64,000 nucleotides of DNA from Schoenoplectus triqueter (Eukaryota > Streptophyta > Magnoliopsida > Poales > Cyperaceae), in the NCBI GenBank assembly GCA_964058805.1, contig CAXKVV010000081.1:62001-126000 (forward strand), written 5' to 3'. The notes beneath the pieces were generated by a model. The model made no database searches. It had not been told where the DNA came from and saw only the letters and a program-made list of their open reading frames with translations. The position numbers and the translations under genes are program-made. Shown one piece after another: positions 58,301 through 64,000 of the stretch (positions within the stretch are counted from its first letter, which is position 1; each line of letters opens with the position of its first letter).

Positions 58301-60903
58301 ACAATTGAGTATAATCGGCCTAATTAGTCTATATAAACTGAAATTCAGCAACAGTAGAGGGGGGGGATTAGCAGAGCCATTAGGATCAAGAACATACACC
58401 CATATACACTTTTCTAGTCGACAAGAGAGAGAGAGTGAATAGCTAGAAGAGAGATTATTCAATTTCTTGTTTCTGTGAAGAATAAAAGGTAATTAGTAAT
58501 ATTCATTGGTCTATAGATGTTTTCCTTGTATTCTTTCTCTGAAATTGATTTTAAAACATTCAATTCATAGTTATTGAATAGTCAATTGAATATATTTCTT
58601 CACTCTTGCTCTCTTCCTTTGGAAATTTTGCTTCTTTCATTTGTTTCTTCACTGTTCCTCTTTGAAAGGCATCAATTAGCAATAATCAGCCGCATTCAGT
58701 GAGCCACTGGCCCAATCACAAAGTGATTGGTGAGCCTTTAGGCCTGAATCGGTTATAAAGTCAAGAATTTGCGATTTAATTGTTGATATACTGATTTTCA
58801 TTGGAAATTTTCATTTTTAGTATTCATTAGCTTATGATCACATAAAACTGAGGTATACAAGTTTATATCTTTGTAATTTTCTTGATTGAATTGTTCTTGA
58901 TTGATTAGAATTAACCCTAGCGTTGCAATTTCATTACAATGCACTGATTCTGTTAGAACCAGTATATCGCCGAGTTCTCAAATCCAAATTTGTTCAAATT
59001 AACACTCAACTCAGTGAGCCACTGGCCCTAGCTACGCCTAGGTGCGCCTTTAGGCCTGAGGGGTGTTGATTCGATGAGAAAAGGGCACGAATTGAGCTAA
59101 TTAAGCTTGGTACCGACCGGTCCTATACGCTACCGAGTGATGAATTGCCTCAGCACCGCCAAGAACGAAAGGGAAGTCTTCCGCCTAATCCATACAGCAT
59201 CTTCATGTCGAGACGATGCTCATTGACCTTGTAATTGTCAATAACTTTGATCAATTTTGCCGAATTTAACGAAAGAAGCATCTCGGTACCGGTTCTAACT
59301 GATACACTACTCGGTACCATCATGTGGCATCTCTCACCGTATGGATTCTCGATCAAGAACCATAAAAGAACTCTCCAAAGCAAGACGATGCGGAAGCACC
59401 GACCTGATCATGGAAGAGATGCTTCGGCCGCCGGAAGCGCCACTCGGCACGAATCCTGACGTAGGAACAAATCGGAAGAGATGAAAGAACCGTTGGCACG
59501 AACCTTGAAGCATGCGCTGATCTTGAAGCTAATCAACACATGGGATATGTTAAGAAGTCCGATTATTAAACCAAGAAAGGATCTGGGCCGTAGATCCATT
59601 AAACACGTATCTCAAGTAAATCTGGCGGCCCAAATGAAGAAGAAGTTATATAGAAGATGCGCACCAATCTCGGCATAGATCTGGCGGCCCAGATTAAGCC
59701 CATTAATTAAATAATAACAGAATAGTAATAACATAGAGTAAATAAATGTTTTGAAAATGTTCCTGAACTCCAAATTGACTTAAATTTGTTTCTAAAATTT
59801 TCTTATTTTTCATACTATTTTTCTATACAATAATATTCCAGTTTTAAAAATATGATCATGATAAAACAATTTAAAAGCAAAAGGCATTACATATATTGAT
59901 ATAGTTGACTTAGCTTTGACTTGTCATTTTAAATACTATAAAAATTCCAAAAATACAAATAAAAATCATAAATAATAACTAGATATATTTTACTGATTTT
60001 TCAAGTGATTTTCCATGAAATAATAATGATGATAGTAAAATGCTATAATGAATAATGAAATTAGCTATATTCTTTGGTAAATAAAAAAATAATAATAATA
60101 ATAGATATTATATTGATATTTTCTGTAAAAAGAATAATAGAATAAATAGCACAAAATATACAAAAATATAATACCATGGTAATAAATAGTAAAATGCATT
60201 TTTCTTTTATAATAAAGAATGATAATATAGTTTTATAATATGAATTGTATTTCTTTTATTTCTATACAAATATATAAAAAAATATATACTTTTGATGAAT
60301 AAAATGTAATAAAAATAATAGTTGTAATAAAAACATAATGAATTTCATCTCTTATGACTATTTTCAACTAATAATAAAAAAATCTTATACTTTTCTATAG
60401 ATAATAAATAGAAATAATAAAAATAGATATAATAAATAGGATAGAATATTAGTAATGATTTCTTTTTAGCTATTATAGATATTTAAAATATAAAAAATAA
60501 AAAAAGTAATAATAGTAAAATAGTATAGCTAACCACCTTTTAATTTTGTAAATGATTCTTACATAATGAATAGTATTTCAATATAATAGAATATAATAAT
60601 AAAATTCTATTACTTTGGCTATTATAAACATTTTAAAAATACAAATAAAAATTATAGCCATTTTATTTTCTATTATTTTTGTAAGTGATTTTCTACAGAA
60701 TAAATAGAGTTAGAAATAATAAAGATAAAATTTTATTACTTTAGCTATTATAAAAATCCCAAAAATATAAATGAAATTCTAATTAATAGCTACCCCCTTT
60801 TCCTATTATTTTTGTAAATAATTTTCTACATAGATAAATAGAGTTTAAGAAATAAAAATAATAATAATAAAATAATAATAGTAACAAGAATATAATAATA
60901 ATC

Positions 60904-60934
<31 letters not shown>

Positions 60935-62607
60935 GCATCTTTATAATAAAAATAATAATGGAAGATATTATTGACTTTGTGCATTTTAGAAATGAATAAA
61001 CATGCTTACATAAGGAGTGTAGAGCCACGTGAGAATATTTGCACACATGATATGACATTTAGAGTGATTAGTCAAGACGAGAACACCTTGACGGAGGATA
61101 ACTAAGGTTGTAATGACAACATGAGGAGATGCGTTGAGACAGGAACATCTTGGCGCGAGAAGATTAAGGCTTTGATAGCAACAGGAGAAGATACATCGAG
61201 ACAAGAACATCTCGACACTTGATGAAGAATAACAAGATACGTTGAGACAAGAACATCCTAACGTAGAATGATTAAGGGCTTTGATAGCAGCATGAAGAGA
61301 CATGTCGAGACAGGAACATCTTGACGCATTGACGAAGAATAACCAGAGCTACGATACTAACATGGAGATATATGTCGACTCTGAAGAAGAAGAACATTAT
61401 GATGTCCTAGATAGGTGACATTTTAATGACTCGCTGCCATGAGCAAGTAACTCATGATTGAATACGCTCACACAAGGGGTGTAGGGCAACATAGTAATTT
61501 TGCACAAGTAATGCAACACGTAGAATGATTAGTTGAGACAAGAACATCTCGACGCTCGCTGAAGAATGACCAAAGCTACGACATCAGCATGGAGAGATAT
61601 GTCGACTTTGAAGAAGAAGAACATTAAGATGTCCGAGCGAAGCGACATCTTAACGACTCGGTGTCATGAACAAGTAATTCATGACCATTTGAGCTGGCAA
61701 GACTGAACTCATCCGTCGATGAGTTTGTCTCCTGGCTCATTTCCCGAGACTGTGAGATTGAATCGGTCTGTAGGTAGATTCATCCACAAAACAGTGAATG
61801 TGAACCGTTCTGTAGGTAGGTTCCTTCACTAACACATGCCTCAATGTTGAACTGGCCCAGCGCTTCAGGTTTGACATTGTGTGCAATTGTGTTTCCTAGG
61901 TTTATGAATCGGCTTAGTGCTTCGAATTCATGATCTAGAAGATCGGTGAGAAGAAACACGTGGGCCATATCCACCCTTCTCCTGATTCACCAACCTCAAG
62001 ATCAACCGGCTCAGCGCTTCGAGTTGTATTTTGTGTGATTGGTTGTTGACTAGTTAAGATTGAACCGATCTGTTTGTAGGTTTATCTTCTAGATCAACGG
62101 AGGTCGAGTCGATCTGTATGTAGACTCACCTCAAGCCCCTCTAAAGAGATTAACCTGGTCTGTAGGTAAGGTTATATCTCGAGGTGGCATAGACTGAACC
62201 GATCTGTTTGTAGGTTCGTCTTCCATAGGACAAAACCGATCTGTTTGTAGGTTTGTCTTCCATAGATTGAACCGATCTGTTTGTAGGTTAATTTTCCGTA
62301 GACCCCTTTTTATGAAATTAGACGACCACTTGACTATCTTTTAACTATACTATTTGCTTCTCTCTTTCAAAGATCCAGAGGTGCCTCGAGGTTCGTAGCC
62401 CAGGGTAATTAACGGTGGGGGCTTGCGCCCACCGGAATCTACAAGAACTCACAATCACTAAAAACCCCCTGAATGTGCATCCAAATATCTCTAAACGGCA
62501 GAATCGGCCGACACCCAGCGGATGCACGCTCGGGAGGGATCTCCGTGTCCTTCTTCCGCAACCCATCGCCCAGCGGCGGTGCGGAGCGCGCGAAAAAGGG
62601 TCGCACA
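55304..62607 (+). repeat. 3' LTR (7304 bp)
   Basis: Same termini as the 5' LTR (TGTTTACCC to TCGCACA). Sub-parts: palindrome 55311-55328; TATA modules with TATA at 55492 and 55738; direct repeats 56120-56338; G-box cluster 56758-57093; TATATAAA at 58330; 119 bp absent from the 5' LTR at 58621-58739; AT-rich block ~59700-60965; GAGACAAGAACATC repeats 61016-61636; stem-loop 61625-61652; CTGTTTGTAGGTT repeats 61751-62301. Its frames duplicate those of the 5' LTR and are not genes. Its left end lies immediately upstream of the antisense gene and may supply that gene's promoter. Confidence 0.96.
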
Positions 62608-62612
62608 AAACT
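62608..62612. repeat. target site duplication (right copy), AAACT
   Basis: Matches 33455-33459. After it the satellite continues with GCTATTAAT exactly as in uninterrupted copies. Confidence 0.97.
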
Positions 62613-64000
62613 GCTATTAATAAAAAGATTGTTTGAGTTTTTAACATTTTTGCCCTCAGAACTGCACATAATCTCTTGGAAATTAATATAACTACTACTA
62701 ATTACGCCTATTGTAAAATTGTCCAATTAAAACTTCGATATGAATATTCAATAACGCCATTTTTGGACAAAACATAAGTAAGATGCGTTAAAAACTGCTG
62801 TTTAAACAAGTTGTTTGGCTTTTTGAAATTTTTTGGCCGCACAACTACACATAATTTCGTGCAAATTAAAATAATCACTCCTGATTACGCCTATTATAAG
62901 ATTGTCCTATTAAAATTTCGATATGAATATTCTATGACGCTAATTCCGCGCAAAACATAAGTACGATGCATTAAAAACTGCTGTTTGAACAAGTTGTTTG
63001 AGTTTTTCATAATTTTTGGCCGAATAACTGCATATAATTCCGTGCAAATTAATACAATCACTCCTAGTTACGCCTATTACCAAATTGTCCAACTAGAAAT
63101 TCGATATGAATATTCTATAACGCTAATATTGCACAAAACATAAGTAAGATGTCCTAAAAATCGCTGTTTAAACAAGTTATTTGGCTTTATGAAAATTTAT
63201 GGCCGCATAACTACACATAATTTGGTGCAAATTAATATAATTACTCCTAATTATGTCTATTATAAGATTGTTCAATTAACATTTCAAAATGAATATTTTA
63301 GGGCGCTATATTTCCTCAAAACATAAGTAAGATGCACTAGAAACTGCTATTTAAAAAAGTTAAGTTTTCCAACATTTTTGGCCTCATAACTACATATAAT
63401 TTCGTGAAAATTAATATAATTACTCGTAATTATGCCTATTAAAATATTAGCCGCTTTGCACTTCGATATGAACATTCTACGACACTAGGTTTGCACAAGA
63501 CATAAGTAGGTGCATTAAAAACAACTGTTTAAATAAGTTGTTTGTGTTTAACAAAATTTTTGGCCGCGTAAATATACATAATTTCATGCAAATTAATATA
63601 ATTACTCATAATTATGCCTATTATAAGATTGTCTAATTAAAACTTCGATATGAATATCCTACGACGCTATTTTTCATAAAACATAAGTAAGATACATTAG
63701 AAACCGCTGTTTAAACACGTAGTTGAAGAATTTTAACATTTTTTGACTCATAACTGCGCATAACTTCGTGAAAATTAATATAATTACTCCTAATTATACC
63801 TATTAGAAGATTATCCAATTAACACTTCGATATGAACGATGTACGGCACAAATTTTGCACAAAACATAAATAAGATGCATTGAAAAAAGTTGTTTAAACA
63901 AATTGATTGAGTTTTTGAAATTTTTTGGCCGCATAACTACATATAATTTCGTAGAAATTAATATAATTACTCCTAATTAGGCCTATTATATGATTGTCCA
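62608..64000. repeat. satellite array, continuation of the ninth HOR copy
   Basis: Resumes at the HOR position interrupted at 33459; the next monomer landmark falls at 62736, as predicted from the phase before insertion. Same monomer order as the start of the other HOR copies, running to the window edge in the eighth monomer. Confidence 0.96.

Larger units (their letters stand above)
33460..62607 (+). mobile_element. complete 29.1-kb Ty3/gypsy Tat/Ogre-type LTR retrotransposon
   Basis: Full structure: TSD AAACT; 5' LTR 33460-40651; PBS 40657-40675; gag-pol 40793-49879; a 5.4-kb 3' region with an antisense spliced gene (51627-55279); 3' LTR 55304-62607; TSD AAACT. Total 29,148 bp, very large even for Ogre-type elements. 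Placement in the Tat lineage rests on the second RNase H domain after the first, the C-x2-H-x4-H-x4-C Gag knuckle, the TGGCACGCCCGGTGGGACC primer site, and the lack of a chromodomain after integrase. The near-identical LTRs indicate a recent insertion. The single TAG in RNase H suggests this copy is not autonomous, although its RNA could be mobilised in trans. Confidence 0.97.

Noticed and set aside
33460..62607. Centromeric retrotransposon (CRM) identity
   Set aside because: It has no chromodomain or CR motif after integrase and has a second RNase H, which places it in the Tat/Ogre group despite its location in satellite DNA.

Overview
The window looks like plant nuclear DNA from a centromeric or pericentromeric region. 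It holds no ordinary host gene. It consists of a very homogeneous satellite array and two very large Ty3/gypsy LTR retrotransposons inserted in that array in opposite orientations. The plant assignment rests on the element lineage (Tat/Ogre/Retand type, with a second RNase H domain and a C-x2-H-x4-H-x4-C Gag knuckle), on a Plant Mobile Domain gene and on plant-style 64-77 nt introns. I cannot name the species.

Layout. (1) 1-10009, minus strand: the 5' half of one element, with gag (2653 to the left edge), a primer binding site and a 7.2-kb LTR (2796-10009). (2) 10010-33459: a satellite of ~183-bp monomers arranged as a 16-monomer higher-order repeat (HOR) of exactly 2923 bp. Eight full copies and 66 bp of a ninth are present. 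(3) 33460-62607, plus strand: a complete 29.1-kb element with 5-bp target duplications (AAACT), LTRs of 7192 and 7304 bp, and one continuous gag-pol frame (40793-49879) broken by a single TAG in RNase H. A 5.4-kb region between pol and the 3' LTR holds an antisense, intron-containing gene. (4) 62608-64000: the satellite resumes in the HOR phase it had before the insertion.

The most interesting item is the antisense gene (51627-55279, minus). Six exons can be joined by five GT-AG introns, all in phase 1, into one open frame. It encodes a Plant Mobile Domain protein with an acidic/proline-rich middle and a predicted coiled-coil C-terminus. Because the genomic RNA of the element is sense, these antisense introns are invisible to splicing during retrotransposition and so survive in the element. 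The gene begins at the 3' LTR, a layout comparable to antisense genes of some complex retroviruses.

Other signals: a long inverted repeat around the primer binding site, conserved in both elements; a duplicated Gag zinc-knuckle module placed between protease and reverse transcriptase; a duplicated TATA module with a different stem-loop at the same spacing in each copy; and block-wise sequence variants that record stepwise growth of the HOR array. The two LTRs of the complete element differ by only about seven substitutions seen by eye, so the insertion is recent.
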